Origin: Carya illinoinensis
Taxonomy: Eukaryota; Streptophyta; Magnoliopsida; Fagales; Juglandaceae
Assembly (NCBI RefSeq): GCF_018687715.1
Contig: NC_056757.1
Location: 24,957,001 to 25,021,000 of the forward strand
Direction of reading: 5' to 3'
Length of the DNA stretch: 64,000 bases
Below, one piece after another: positions 1 to 11,829 of the stretch (the first letter of the stretch is position 1; each line of letters opens with the position of its first letter). The translations under genes were made by a program, and so were the position numbers. A model generated the notes under the pieces. It was not told where the DNA came from. It did no database searches and saw only the letters and a list, made by a program, of their open reading frames with translations.

Positions 1-296
1 ATTTGTTTCAAAGTCTGCTCCACCTCCTCCCTAGAGAAACTCTTTATCAATGCAGCATTCATAGAAGGAGTTACTCTCTCTTCCAGCCCCACCAAACACT
101 CTTCAATCTCCTCACTACTAGGCTCAGAGGACTGAAAGAGCTTCTCAAAATAAGATCTGAAAGTTATTTCCACATCTTTGTACCCCACCTTTCTTCTATT
201 TTCTTCATCATACACTGAGTTTATAAAATTCTTCCTTCTCCTTTGATTAGCACATGCATGGAAATATTTTGTATTCCTATCTCCATGCCCACCAAA
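1..296 (-). mobile_element. LINE (L1-type) ORF2 fragment, cut by window edge
   Basis: Reading the minus strand gives the segment found just before the reverse transcriptase domain of plant L1-type LINEs: a GDRNTKYFHACANQRRRKN-like motif (about 290-225), followed by an acidic stretch and a series ending near FSREEVEQTLKQ. There is no stop in this frame over the visible part, so the fragment could belong to a fairly young copy whose RT lies to the left of the window. It stops abruptly on the right at about 296, where the endonuclease should begin, so it is either 5'-truncated, as is common for LINEs, or rearranged. Recognition rests on motif memory, not on a search. Confidence 0.8.
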
Positions 297-1237
297 TATT
301 ATTTTACATTTGAACATAAGAAAACTGACGTGTTTTATATGATGTGAGATGCATGACATATATAATATGTACATAATTATAAAATACTGAACTAAACATG
401 ATGCGGAATTAACATGATCATGTAAAATGATGAATGACATGCTTGGATAAATCATAACATGTGTGGTAAATAAAAAGTAGCTATCAAGAACAGGCTTTAA
501 TAATAATCTATCTAAACTAGCTAACATTGTACTAATTCTAATTTATGATCAAGCTACCTTACCTCATTGTGCTGCTTATTGAATTTTGCTTCGTAGCTTG
601 TTACTCGTAAGAAGTGAGAATTGGCACTAACATTTTTAGAAAAACCTCTTGTTATACTCAATTAAACACATACTAGGAAAATTAAATTAATAAAATATTC
701 AATCATATACTAAAATTAATAATTGCTAAAATCATATAGTTATTTAAATGCTAATATAATATCTAATATTCAAATTTACTTAAGTAAGGAATATATGTTT
801 TTATCTAAGTCTATAAAATAACGGTGAAAACATTCGGTTAATAAAATACACTTATTACTACTTAATATTCAAATTCTATAGGCTAATCATACTTTAAGTA
901 TTGGTAATATTTTTTAAATTTTTAAATTTTAAATATTTTCTATAGAAAAAATAAAGTTTTTGAACTAACATAAAATAAACTAAGCCCACTTAAATAGTTT
1001 CTTAAATAATTAATTTAATTCCATTAAAACTCAAGTTGAAATTGCAAAAAGCCCAACTACAACAAAGCCCACGTGGATTCAGTCCATCTAAAAATGTATG
1101 GGTCGTTTTGGTCATAATGCTTAAAATGCTTCAAGGCTTTTTATAAAATGGCTACACGGCAAGGGGATTTTAATGGCAGTCTTTGTAATTATACTAATAT
1201 ATGAATATACTTTTTGGAAAGTTGAAGAACTAATACC
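297..1237. other. AT-rich intergenic DNA, nothing recognised
   Basis: No open frame of useful length and no repeat I recognise. The composition is strongly AT-rich with several short A/T runs. Confidence 0.5.
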
Positions 1238-1790
1238 GTGTTTGGTTATACAAATAAGATGAAAAATTTATAAATGATAATTAAATAATTTATAAATAGT
1301 AGTAAAATGATTAAGGTTAAATGTGGCTCTACAACTACCGCTAGTGGGAGCACCCGATTGTAAATTTTGTGTGTTTTTTTCTTTTTTCTTTTTTGCCTAT
1401 TTTCACATGTATATTTTTAACACTTTTAATTTTTTTTAAAATATTCATAAAATTATTAAAAAACACTTAATCATTAAGTTTTTTTTTAAAAAAAACAATA
1501 GTTCCTAGCAGGAAGAATAGCTTTTTCATTAAGTTAAAGATGCTTTATGTGATTTTGAAAAAGGATAGAGAAAAAATTGACTAAAAATATTATGAAGTTG
1601 AAATATTATTAGAATATAATTTTTTAATATTTTGAGTTTTGAAAAAGTTGATTTTTTTTTTTTTAATTTGAAAGTTTGAAAAAGTTGTAATGATTAGATA
1701 AAAATGTTAAAGATTTGAAAATGTTTGTATTTGTAATGTTTAGATATTGAGATGAGATGAAATGAAATGGTCTTAAACATATGTGAAATC
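1238..1790 (+). repeat. MITE-like repeat, family C, with probable nested insert
   Basis: The left part (about 1238-1320) and right part (about 1545-1780) match the motif order of other copies in this window: TGTTTGG start, AATAATTTATAAATAGTAG, then GAAAAAGTTGTAATGATTAG and GATGAGATGAAATGAAATGG at the end. The middle (about 1321-1530) does not belong to the family. It begins near ACTACCGCTAGTGGGAGCAC and is followed by long T/A runs, so it looks like a second element inserted into this one. No coding capacity. Related copies are near 4930, 24950, 25470, 30440 (inverted), 51115 and 62880. Confidence 0.5.
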
Positions 1791-2985
1791 AAATGAGGCT
1801 TATTCTAGAACCAGAGTGTTGTGCGGCATAGCTTACTCAAGGAAAAACAGAGGACATCATGCAAAAGAAGGCATGGCATGATGGAGATGATGGCAGAGGC
1901 GAGAACCACAGCGGGGCTACTCGGCTTCCCATGTGCGTGGTGGAGGAACTTGGAGCAACGCAAGGTAGATAGGAGTGAACATTTTGGCAGTTTCTAGGTT
2001 GACCAAGTGGTTTTCCGACAATTATCTCATTCGGTGATTCTCAATTTGCAATTTGGCATGAGGTGGAATTGAGGTAGCTGCTCGTTCGCTTACAGTGGCT
2101 GGATGACGTCGGCTTGCTCTGAACTGTCCGTGGTGGAGAGAGTGTGACGTGGAGGCTATCGTGCATGGGACCGATCACTTTGGGTGGTTTTCGTTTCGGT
2201 TTGGGCTACCATACTTGGTAAAGGGTGGCTAACGTTAGTTTCATGGTAAAGGAAGCTTGTTGTGCGTGTGCGGTGCTTCTTTCCCATTGGTTGCGGCAAT
2301 CTGGGTTTGGCCCCCAGCAATGGGTTAGACAGCGGCTTGCATAAAGGAGGTACTACATGGAGGAGTGGCTAAGGGTCTGTTGCAGTTTGCGAGGGTCTTT
2401 ATATGGTGGTCTCCATGGTTTTAGCTTGTTGGTTTGTGTTTGATGGTGGCTTCACTACGGTTTACAGCAAGGAAATGGTTGAGACATGGGAAAGGCTTGT
2501 TGTCTTGTTGTTAAGGGCTGAGGGAGGAATGTCATGGGGAAAGGAAAAGAAAGGATATAAATAATTGAGAATTCTGGCATGTAAGTCGTTTACAAAATTG
2601 TCAAAAACTTTAGAACCAAGAAATCACTTGAAGACTATGTCTACAGCTAGTAGGGGTAGAAATGATGATCAATGTACCTGTATGGTTTTATACACGAGTT
2701 TGGGATGCAGAGTAAATGGGCTTGGCCCTTTTGTGGGTCTTTGGGTCTTGGGTTAGGACCATGTTTTGGGCTTTAACCTAATTATCCAGCCTAATAGAAA
2801 ATTTTCTAATCTACCATAATAAATTTGGATCCATGGTTATCTAATAAATTGCAATTGGGCTTTCCAATATGGCCCACCAAACATACGTTATGCCCAATAA
2901 AATTATCAAAATCCCTAATATCCTTGGATCAAGTTGTTACATAGAAGGTATAGTGTGTTGAGTACTACATCAAAATGGAATGGAA
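1791..2985. other. GC-richer non-coding stretch, unassigned
   Basis: From about 1830 to 2560 base composition rises to roughly half G+C, clearly different from the flanks, yet every frame is broken by stops. A TATAAATA-like site lies near 2555. This could be an LTR or untranslated region of an unrecognised retroelement, or an old pseudogene. From 2565 on the sequence becomes AT-rich again and leads into a Copia remnant. I could not assign a family. Confidence 0.4.
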
Positions 2986-4310
2986 TTGAAAATTTTGATC
3001 TTGGCCCTATCACAGCCAGCTCTAACATCCACAACAACTCCACCTACAGGAAATCCACCTATACCTATGTTATCCTTACCTATTGCACCTATTGAGTCAA
3101 TCAATAATCCTTAAAACCTTACTCCACAACCAGCTTTAACCTTAACGTCTCTGTCTCCTTTCTACATGGTGTTTTGGCGAAGAGGTGTATATGGAAGCTT
3201 TGAGGCTCAAAATAACCTTGATTATGTATGCAACTTACATAAGTCCATCTATGCACTTCAACAAGCACCACATGCTAGGTTTATGCGACTGTCACAATCA
3301 CTCTTAAACATTGGTTTCATCGGTTCAAAGGTGGATCCTTCATTGTTTCATGTTTTCCTACTTGTGTATGTAGATGACCTTATCCTCACTAGAAATGACC
3401 ATGTTACCATCTCTTGGCTCGTCTCTTGATTCATGACTAAATTTGCAATGAAAGATCTCAGGTACCTTGGCTATTTTTTGGGCATACAAGTGTCTAGAGA
3501 CTCCAATGACTTACATCTCTGATAGACCAAATATGTTGCTAACCTCCTTGCATGAGCCCAAATGTGTGAAGCCAAGCCTTATAGAGCACTTTGCAAAATA
3601 GTCAACATACTCCAAATTATCAAAATTTGATGGTGAACCACTACAACATCCTTCTTCTTATCATCACATTATTGGAGCAGTGCAGTATGTTACTCTTACT
3701 AGACCAGATATAGCATATTCTATCAGCCAATTCTGTTAACATATGCATAGTCCTATTAATGCCCATAAGACTACAGCCAAGTGTGTACTTCGTTACTTGA
3801 AAGGATCATTAGATTGTGGACTCCTGTATCGCAAAGATGACTTAGCACTCATTTCATTTTGTGTCTCTGACCGGGTAGACAACATTGTTGATCGTTGGTC
3901 TACCAATGGCTTTGACATCTTTCTTGGAAGAAAGCTAGTCTCTTGGTCTAGTAAAATGCAGCATACAGTCTCTTGATTTAGTACCGAGGCAGAGTATACG
4001 GCTATGTTATGTACAATTGCTAAGCTCTTCTGTTGCAAATGTTGCTTTTCAGGGACTCCAAGTACCACTTCGTGCTCCACCTATGTTATGGTAAGACAAT
4101 GTAGAAGCCATTGATGTTTCATGCTTGTATAAAACACATCAATGTGGAATTCCATTTTATATGTGAGAAGATGGCTAATGGTGACATCCAACTTCAACAC
4201 CTTTTTACTTTAGAAAAGCTTGCTGATATTTTCATTAAAGGACAGTCAGCAGACTGCTTCTATTACCTAAAGGACAAACTCATGGTTGTTTTACCCATCA
4301 GTTTGTAGGG
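2986..4310 (+). mobile_element. Copia retrotransposon remnant (RT-RNase H), broken
   Basis: A Ty1/Copia pol read with frameshifts on the plus strand. About 3000-3160 encodes a proline/threonine-rich linker of the kind found between integrase and RT. 3166-3429 encodes RT with HKSIYALQQAPHA and an intact YVDD box (LLVYVDDLILT). It continues with KDLRYLGYFLGIQVSR (3450-3500), LTRPDIAYSISQF (near 3700), and RNase H with KTTAKCVLRYLKGSLDCG (3743-3976) and FSTEAEYTA (near 3980). The C-terminal ADIFIKG segment ends at about 4308. In-frame stops (for example 3427, 3974) and frameshifts make it a pseudogene. Gag, protease and integrase are absent upstream. Confidence 0.85.
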
Positions 4311-4505
4311 TGTTAAGGAACAAGATAAAATAGTATCTTCTGAACACTAGAAATCAAGTGTAGATAATTATGCATGTAATCAAGTGGATAGTCTTTGTAA
4401 CTGGTCACACCTATCATGTATTGATCATACTTATCATGTACTATAGAGTAGATCTATAAATAAATTAATCACACACCTGATTAGGTGGCTATTTAAACCA
4501 AATCA
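4311..4505 (+). repeat. Probable 3' LTR of the 3-kb Copia remnant
   Basis: The element's RNase H ends at about 4308 and a TGTTAAGGAACA start follows at once at 4311, as expected for a 3' LTR. A TATAAATAAAT promoter-like site sits at about 4454. I found no upstream partner LTR, so the right boundary is a guess. Confidence 0.5.
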
Positions 4506-4929
4506 ATTATCTTATTTTTAAAATGGAAGAGAAATGAGACTATATATACTTCTGCAGCAAGTTAAGGGATTGTCATGAAAAATGTGGGCCAAAGATTATT
4601 AGTGCCCAAAAGAGCAGCAAACACACTTCGATGCTAATGGGATTCTACATTGTTAAATAAGGTTAATTTAAATTACCTCAAGGAGAGGAATTCCCACAAG
4701 ATTGGATTTTTGCTCGTCTTACAGCCCACGTCATTTTGTTATTTGCACTCCTACTTCTCTTAGGAGACTACTAAAGTTTCCTAAAAAATTCCAAGCTTCA
4801 AGATTAAGAGATCTAGATGGTTTCTCTAGGAAAATTAGAGAGAGAGAAGAGTTTTTCTCTTTTGCATGTAGATTTTTCCACACACTTAATTTAATGTATG
4901 TAAAACCTTATTTAGGTTTTGCTTGACTA
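4506..4929. other. Unassigned AT-rich DNA
   Basis: One small open frame (4702-4926) has no recognisable features and is probably chance. It may still be LTR or flanking DNA of the Copia remnant. Confidence 0.35.
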
Positions 4930-5140
4930 CTGAGATTTTTCATATGAGAATTTTGAATTTTAAGATTAAATATTAAAATATTATATTTTAATATTATTAT
5001 TGTATTGGGATTTGAAAAAGTTAAGAAAAATTTGAATTGTTTATTATATTTTATATGAGGATTTGAAAAAGTTGTAATGATGAGATAAGAATTTTATGTT
5101 TAAGATGAGAATTTCATGTGGCCAAACAGTACCTTAAATA
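4930..5140 (+). repeat. MITE-like repeat, family C
   Basis: Carries the shared motif series GGGATTTGAAAAAGTTAAG, AATTGTTTATTATATTTTATA and GATTTGAAAAAGTTGTAATG, and ends near GTGGCCAAACAGTACC. Non-coding and AT-rich. Confidence 0.6.
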
Positions 5141-5860
5141 GTTTTCACATGAAAAATTAATTAACTTCTCTAAAATTGTGATAGTGGAAGGGAGCTAATT
5201 AATAACTTTCCACCCATGTAGACACAACATGGGTCATGGGGAGTTACCCACTGCCAACATCTCCCAATTGTCCACTATGGTTGCTATGTTTATTAAAAAT
5301 CTCCTCCTAATCTCTCAATCAATTATCCTTCATACAGAAAATGAAGCGTGCAACCTGATGAGAAGGCAAATGATAGAAGTACTATATGAAGTCACCATCA
5401 TACTAACATCTTGTCTATGTCCTAGACTATTTGATTTAACTAGGTCAACGGTCCTTAATCTCTCATAAGTTTATAACTCAAAACAATTCTTGACCTTATT
5501 TTATATAATATACTCATGATTATATTGAGTCAAAATGACACAATCGCCCGAGCTATGAGATACAAAATAATAAGTAAGAATTCAAACAATTTTCCCTAGG
5601 CATTCATGTTAATTTATTTAGACTTGACTGCTTTCATAGACATATTCCACGAGACTGTATCATTCGTGGTCATAAGAAAACATACTAATATAGCAACATT
5701 AAGTTTTCATTTCATGACATAGTTCCAGGTTCAAAGGCATATAAATAGATCAGTTATTGATCTATTAAGGCTCACATAGTGATGAAGTAGGGACCCATCC
5801 AATCACTCTCTCATATGGTTGTCTACAGCACATATAGTATGAAATGTATATTACGATGAA
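5141..5860. other. Non-coding; possible 3' LTR of the 6-10 kb Copia
   Basis: On the minus strand a purine-rich AAGTGGGAG tract at 5861-5869 resembles the polypurine tract of plant Copia elements, so this stretch could be the 3' LTR of the element to its right. I could not find a second copy of it near 10260, so the assignment is tentative. The small open frame at 5229-5468 has no recognisable features. Confidence 0.3.
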
Positions 5861-6359
5861 ACTCCCACTTAATTGGGCTTATTAGATTCAAACGCTATAG
5901 GAATCTTAGTCTAGTCGCCACAAAGGTGCTCTAACTTGTGTTTCTTAGCACAGTCACTCATCTAGGGCTTGCTTAAGATATCATATTCCACAGGTATTAT
6001 GAAATTGTGCAAATATTTCATATACAACTTTTGAAAGTCTCATCTTAGCCAAGTTAAAGCGACATTCTTTAAATTTATCTTAAATGTTCCAAAAGCATTA
6101 AAATATTTACTATCTCACTTTCCAAACTCTCCAAAGTAATCAATTTGCCTCATCTTGCTTGCAATTCAACCGCCAAAGTGTTCATCCATATGAGTGGACT
6201 GATCTTTGCTTGGTGACATCTTTATTATGTGTGTTTTTCACTTAGTATCAATAGTTAATAATATGAGATAAACACAATAATCTCACTACAATAGATACTA
6301 ACAGTATTAAATATACAATAAAGTTTAAGGTATTCTCAATACAACATATATCAAATCCG

Positions 6360-7236
6360 ATAAAGTCCCAAACTTCTAACAAGAGTTTGGAAAACGTTTC
6401 TAATAGTAGCTTTAGTAAGAGGATCTGCTATTATCTTGCTAGTAGAGATATGGTGTAACAACATCTTGAACGTAGTGAAAATGAATATCTATATATTTGG
6501 TTTGGAATGGTATTTGGGATCCTTGCCATATGCCAAAGTTGTCATATTATCACCATATATCTTAACGACTTCATCTATAATAGCCATAACGTCTAGGCGT
6601 TGAAAAAAATCTCCTTAACCAAATAGTCTCTTGTACAGCTACTGAACAAGCAATGTACTTTAACTCTATTGTGCACAAAGCAATGCATGATTTTTTCTTA
6701 CTACACCAATAAATAGCTCCCCCACTAAGCATAAATGTGTAACCTATAGTGGATTTTCGGTCATCTTTGTCACTAATCTAATTAGTATCGCTATAACTTT
6801 TTAGGCTCATGCCTCCTTGGTAACAAAGAACAAGGTCTACTGTTCCACAAAGGTAACAAAAAATCCTATTAACTGCTTGCTAATGAATAGATCCTGGGTT
6901 ACTCTGATAACAACTAACCAATCTAATCGCAAAGTAAATATCAAGTCGTGTACACAACATAGTATACATCAGACTTCCAATCGTACTTGCATAAATAACT
7001 CTAATTTCTTTCTTTTCCTCATTATTCTTAGGGCAATGTTCTAAGCTCAAAATATAACCCTTCTCAATTGGAGTGTTTATAGGTTTAGAGTTGTATATAT
7101 GGAATCGTTCTATAATTTTATTAATGTAACTCTCTTGAGACAAACCAAGAAGTTTTCTAGATCGATCCCTTAAAATTTTAATCTCCAACACATAATTTGC
7201 TTCACTCATGTCCTTCATCTCAAAAGTAGAGGACAA
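6360..7236 (-). pseudogene. Copia RT C-terminus and RNase H remnant
   Basis: The frame at 6880-7236 begins with FEMKDMSEANYVLEIKI, a form of the conserved M-K-D-L-G-x-A-x-x-(I/V)-L-G-I segment after the RT active site. It continues with KPINTPIEKG and YASTIGSLMYTMLCTRLDI, the usual start of the RNase H region. The rest (about 6360-6880) is broken into several frames but still encodes DVMAIIDEVVKIYGDN-like and DPLTKA motifs. It joins the RT remnant to its right at about 7237. Confidence 0.8.
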
Positions 7237-7238
7237 CC

Positions 7239-7960
7239 CTATTTTGTGGCGACAATTATCACCATATCATTTCCAATTAATAAGATGCCATCCATGTAGA
7301 AAGATAAAATTAAAAAGCTTTTTCCTGTATGTTTAATATACACACAATGGTCTTCTTCTAACATTTTAAAGTCAATTGAAATAATGACCTTATAAAATTT
7401 GAAATACGATTGTCTGAACAATTGTTTAAGGCTATAAATTGAACATTTCAGCTGGCAAAATTTGTGATCATGTCCCTCAATCTTAAAACCAACAGGTTGA
7501 TCCATATAGATGTCATCGTCTAGTTCTACATTGAGAAATATAGTTTTCATATCCATTTTAAAAAGTTTCAAATCTAGATGTGCAACTATAAGTAGAATGA
7601 GACAAATGGAAGCAAATCTCACCACATAGGAGAATATTTCTTCATAATCTATACCCTCTCTTTGAGTATAACCCTTCATCATGAGTTGGACCTTATACTT
7701 GTCAATTGATCCATGTGCCTGATACTTAATTTTTAAAACCCATTTGTTTCCAAAAGATTTGCGCCCAGGTGAAAGAACAACTAACTCCTAAGCTTGGTTC
7801 TTTACCATAAAACTTATCTCATCTCCCATAACAGTCATCCATTTATTTAAAGCAGGTGAACTTAATGCTTCCTCATAAGAAAAATGTTCATCAAAATCAC
7901 ATGGAGTACACATAAAAGATTTTCCTTCAATCTCAAAATGATGATGAGGAATAGTTCCAC
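7239..7960 (-). pseudogene. Copia reverse transcriptase remnant, YMDG in place of YVDD
   Basis: 7239-7682 encodes MMKGYTQREGIDYEEIFSYVV, then DLKLFKMDMKTIFLNVEL and DDDIYMDQPVGF, the first palm motifs of Copia RT, followed by LKCSIYSLKQ. The catalytic box reads FYMDGILLIGN, with glycine in place of the second catalytic aspartate, so the enzyme would be dead even if the frame were restored. 7700-7960 on the same strand carries the upstream RT N-terminal part with stops. Confidence 0.85.
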
Positions 7961-7976
7961 GTTCGTTTCTATGTAA

Positions 7977-9330
7977 CTAAGACTCTTGCGAGTTACTTTC
8001 TAATGGTATACTCCCACTAGAAGGCAAGTCACTCCCATTATCTTTTGTGATTCTAGAATGTGATAATTCTCCACTCTTGGCAAAAGATGGTGTAAGTCCA
8101 TCAAGTTCTTGTAACTCAAAAAGTTCAATCTTATTCTTTTCTTCACCAATATTGGAAAAATTATTCTTGATAAATGTGGCATCACGTGACTCAATTTCTA
8201 TCATCCCTCCGTTAGGATGTCTACCAAACATTATATATTTGAGCTCTCTGAATATCTTATGAAGATATGCTTATTTGCTCTAGGGATAAGTTTCTCATAC
8301 TTATGAGAAGTGGTGTGAACATAACCCATAAAACCTCAAGATCACATATGTTCCAAATTTGGTTTTACGCCATTCCATAATTCATATGGGGTTGAAGGAA
8401 TAGATTTAGAAGGCATACAATTCAAAATGTAGTAGCAACTAGAAGAGCATCCCCCTAAAAAGATATTGGCAAGTTAGCTTGTGCCATCATTAATCAAACC
8501 ATTTCAAATTAGGTATGATTTCTCCTTTCCACAACACCATTTTATTGTGGTGTGCTAGGAATCTTTAATTGCTTGTGTATCATTTTTTACTCACATAATC
8601 ATTGAAAATCTTTAGATAAGTACTCTCGACCTCGATCAGTTCGTAAAATTTTTAAATTCATTTCTTTCTAATTTTCAACCATAGCCACTAAGCATTTGAA
8701 GCAGTCTAATGATTCAAAGCGATGGGAGATCAAACAGACATGACTGAAACATGAGTAGTCATCTATAAACGTGAAAAAGTAAGAGATGTCATGGTGTGCC
8801 TATACATTCATAAGTCTACAAATATCATAATGGACTAACTCTAAGAAGTAGATGCCCTAGGAGCCTTTCCAAAAGGCTTCCTACAAGCCTTACCAGCTAA
8901 ACAAGGCTTGCACACAAGTAGGCTTACATTAGCGAGAGACTCCAATAAGCCTTTTCTAGCTAGTTTAGTCTTTTTATATTTTTCTATGTGGCCTATTCCA
9001 ACATGTCATTTCAATGAATGAGAAACAATATCATCATTATTTGAACCCATAAAAGAAAATGAGAAATTATCTAAATTCAATATAAATAAACCATTTGAAA
9101 GAAAACCATGTCCATACAAAACCCTATCCAAATAAAAGTCCAGCTAAGAGTTGTTAAACTGAAAAGTAAAACCAAGTTCTAACATAGAAATAACTAAAAA
9201 TAGATTACATTGAACATTAGATGCATATAGCACATCATGAAGAAGTAACAAGCACCCAGATGCATCTTGAGTTGATAAGTGCCAACTCCAAGCACTTCCT
9301 CCCAAGTTTCATTACCCAATATAATCTACT
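7977..9330 (-). pseudogene. Copia integrase region, heavily broken
   Basis: Between the protease and RT remnants the minus strand holds a broken integrase. Short open pieces can be read, for example around 8640-8890 (linked to regions on soldier-type D and W residues of the core) and the C-terminal region at 7977-8231 with a DATFIKNNFSNIGEE-like stretch that precedes the IN-RT linker. Stops are frequent. Its placement between gag-protease and RT confirms the Copia order. Confidence 0.65.
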
Positions 9331-9339
9331 GTCTATCAA

Positions 9340-9549
9340 CTAGTATTCTTCTACAATCATGAACCTAACTCGAACTCGAGCTACATATTTGGTTGATTTT
9401 ATGTCTACAATCCATTCAATGATTGAGTAAGCACCAAAAATATGTGAACAAACATAAATTATGACTGAGTTGTGTTTATGGGATACCTTCTTTGCCTCAG
9501 TGCACTTACGAGCAAAGTGTCTTACTTTTTCACAATTATAGCACTTCAA
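9340..9549 (-). pseudogene. Copia gag zinc knuckle and protease start
   Basis: The frame begins at a CCHC zinc knuckle, C-Y-N-C-x4-H-x4-C (residues 3-16), used by gag to bind RNA. About 25 residues later comes WIVDIKSTKYVAR, which occupies the place of the retroviral-type aspartic protease motif WIxDSGATxH. The D-S-G triad is changed to D-I-K, so the protease would not work. Confidence 0.8.
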
Positions 9550-9705
9550 TTTTGACTTGTCCTTGCCAGCACGCTGCCTCTGCGGCGCTTTGCTATTTTT
9601 CTATCCTTTGGCCCAAGACTATTTACCACTCTAACAAATCTCCCATATTCCTTGAGCTTAGGCCTAAATGCCTTGCACTTCCCAACTTGGACAACGAGTA
9701 GAATA

Positions 9706-10262
9706 TTACGCTATGCATCTATGCGCTCTGCCTTTAACTCCAAACTGGTGAGATATATAAGCAAAAATCTTAATATTCTCACTGTGTATCAAAACAAGTT
9801 TCATTTTCTTCCAAGCTGACTCGGACAAAGATCGCATCATAGTCGTAACTTGTTGTTCTTCAGTGAGATTATTGCTAGTCGCCTTTAGATCACAAATCAA
9901 GGCAGATATTGACCTCAAATGCTCAATCATGGTATGCTTAGGGTCCATAACATATTGGTCAACCTCAGAGTGAGAGAACGGAGCTTAGTAGCTGATATGC
10001 CCCCATAGGTGATTTTCAGCTAGTTTCACATATTTTGGGCAGTTGGCAATTTTCAAACTCTCCAATAAGATAATTGTACATGCTGCTAAGCATAGTGAAG
10101 CGTGCACACCGATATTGCTCTGCCCAAGCCTAATAGGCCTCCATATCATGGCGATGTTGGGAAGTATTCCCTTCTTCAGGTTGTATTATAAGGTGATATA
10201 GATTTTTTAGGACAATTTATCTCATTTAGTAAGGTCAACAACTACGTTCTTAGTGGTCATTA
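9706..10262 (-). pseudogene. Copia gag remnant
   Basis: 9706-9948 encodes MIEHLRSISALICDLKATSN and EEQQVTTMMRSLSESAWKKMK, the typical UBN2-type gag segment of plant Copia elements. The upstream part to about 10262 is read in more than one frame and includes the KEMRLNCPKKS-like start. Stops separate the pieces. Confidence 0.75.
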
Positions 10263-10439
10263 TCACTACATTCATTACCCAATATTCACATTAGTACACA
10301 TTTAATTTTATTTCAAAATCTAAGAATTCATTCTTACATGGTGAGATTGAAAATTTTGTGAAAAGTTAGTAATAATCTCCTACTATATAAGTCAAAATAC
10401 CATATCTAATTAATTTTGAATAAAATTTATAGATGAGTT

Positions 10440-10680
10440 CATTAAAAAAAAAATACTCAAAATTATGGGTGAGTTCAGTCCAATCAGGTCTAGTCCCGAT
10501 AAGTTTTGTGAACCGAACTGGACCTATTCGTTTCATGGTTTTCCCACCCTAGACTGGACCGAACAACCTAAGTATCGGGCTGGTTCGGTCCATTTGGTCC
10601 ACCGTTCTTCCAAATAGGCCATTGGCCCAATATTTATATTCCATATTTTTTGGCCTAACAGTGAAAGCTCATTAACAGTT
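10440..10680. repeat. hAT-like non-autonomous repeat fragment
   Basis: Rich in GGTCCGGTTCGGT-like words on one strand or the other (for example GAACCGAACTGGACC-like near 10510 and GGGCTGGTTCGGTCC near 10580), the same word style as the complete hAT-type element at 25963-26793 and the piece near 36960-37105. No termini could be defined here. Confidence 0.45.
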
Positions 10681-11579
10681 TATCCAATTTTAAGCCAAAA
10701 ATACCAAAAAAGAACTTGAAAGAAAAATAAAAATAATCATAAAAGAAAAATTTTCTATATATAATAAATTTGAATAAAATATTTTACTACAAAAAAATAA
10801 AAATTTTCTATATCCATCCAAAATATTTAGATAAGGTTATCAATCATAGTATTTAATATTTATTATGTAGCAAACTAGCAACTTAGTTGCAACTTGCATT
10901 ATCAATTAAAAAAGAAAGAAAGAAAGAAAGGTCTTAAAAAAAAGGAAAGGAAAAAAAAAACCATTTCTAAGCATAAATAGTGAAAACTAAAAATTATACA
11001 AGTTTCAAAAACTGAAAATTAAAAGGTCTAAAAAACACAATAGAAGACTAGAAGTCATATTTAGTAATTTAAATCAAAAGCACTATAACAATAGGTAGTA
11101 GCATAAATTACTTATAAAAGAAAAAGAAAAAGAAAACTATAACAGTAGCATAAAAGCATTTACAAAATTACATCAATACAAATTGTACAAATATCCTCCT
11201 GGGCCCTAGTAGCTCCTACATCTTTTAGTTTGGTATACTTTTAGTTTTCATAATACTCTGTAAAGTGTAAACAAAGGAATTATTAGCAAAAGTTCTTATC
11301 CTGAAACACATGAACATAGTTTAAACTTTAAACCATCTCATTCCAATCTTAAAGTTGTAATGGATACCAATTGACACATCAATTTATACGTAGCAAACTC
11401 TCATTCTTTTTATTTTTTATTTTACAATAATTTAATGAGCTTAGGAAAAGTTGAGTTGAGTTGGTAAGCAACAATGATTCAAGGTGAAGTTATAGATCAA
11501 TTGGGCTTGTTTATGAGCCGAACTTCTTACCAAGCTGAATTATGTTTAATAAACAAACCATGCAAATTATACACGAAAG
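10681..11579. other. AT-rich DNA with AAAG-type simple repeats
   Basis: No gene seen. Short (GAAA)n-like tracts lie at about 10908-10935 and 11118-11140. Confidence 0.5.
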
Positions 11580-11829
11580 GTCGGTCTAGAGAGAGATTTT
11601 AGAGAGAGACAGTTTGGGGTGATATTGTGCTATTCTGAGCTTATTTTTCTGCTGCTCTATTTTGGAAAGACCAAGGATCGGTGTTTACGCTCCTAGGGTT
11701 GGTTCTTGACAACGTGCGCTGCCCCTCTGATGGCCTTGCCATCAACGGGGAACGCTGTTCCTGATGCTCCTCTAAACAATTCTTATGCTTAAGCGGTCTC
11801 AAAAAATGTAGAGAATTAATCCTTCAAGT

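Larger units (their letters stand above)
5861..10262 (-). mobile_element. Copia retrotransposon, near full coding span, degenerate
   Basis: Reads right to left as gag, zinc knuckle, protease site, integrase, RT and RNase H, the Ty1/Copia order. Gag starts near 10260 with a MTTKN-like start. The reading frame is broken by several stops and frameshifts. The RNase H ends near 6360 with DPLTKATIRNVFQTLVRSLG, and a possible polypurine tract lies at 5861-5869. LTRs could not be paired by eye. It is inactive as it stands. Individual domains are listed separately. Confidence 0.85.
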
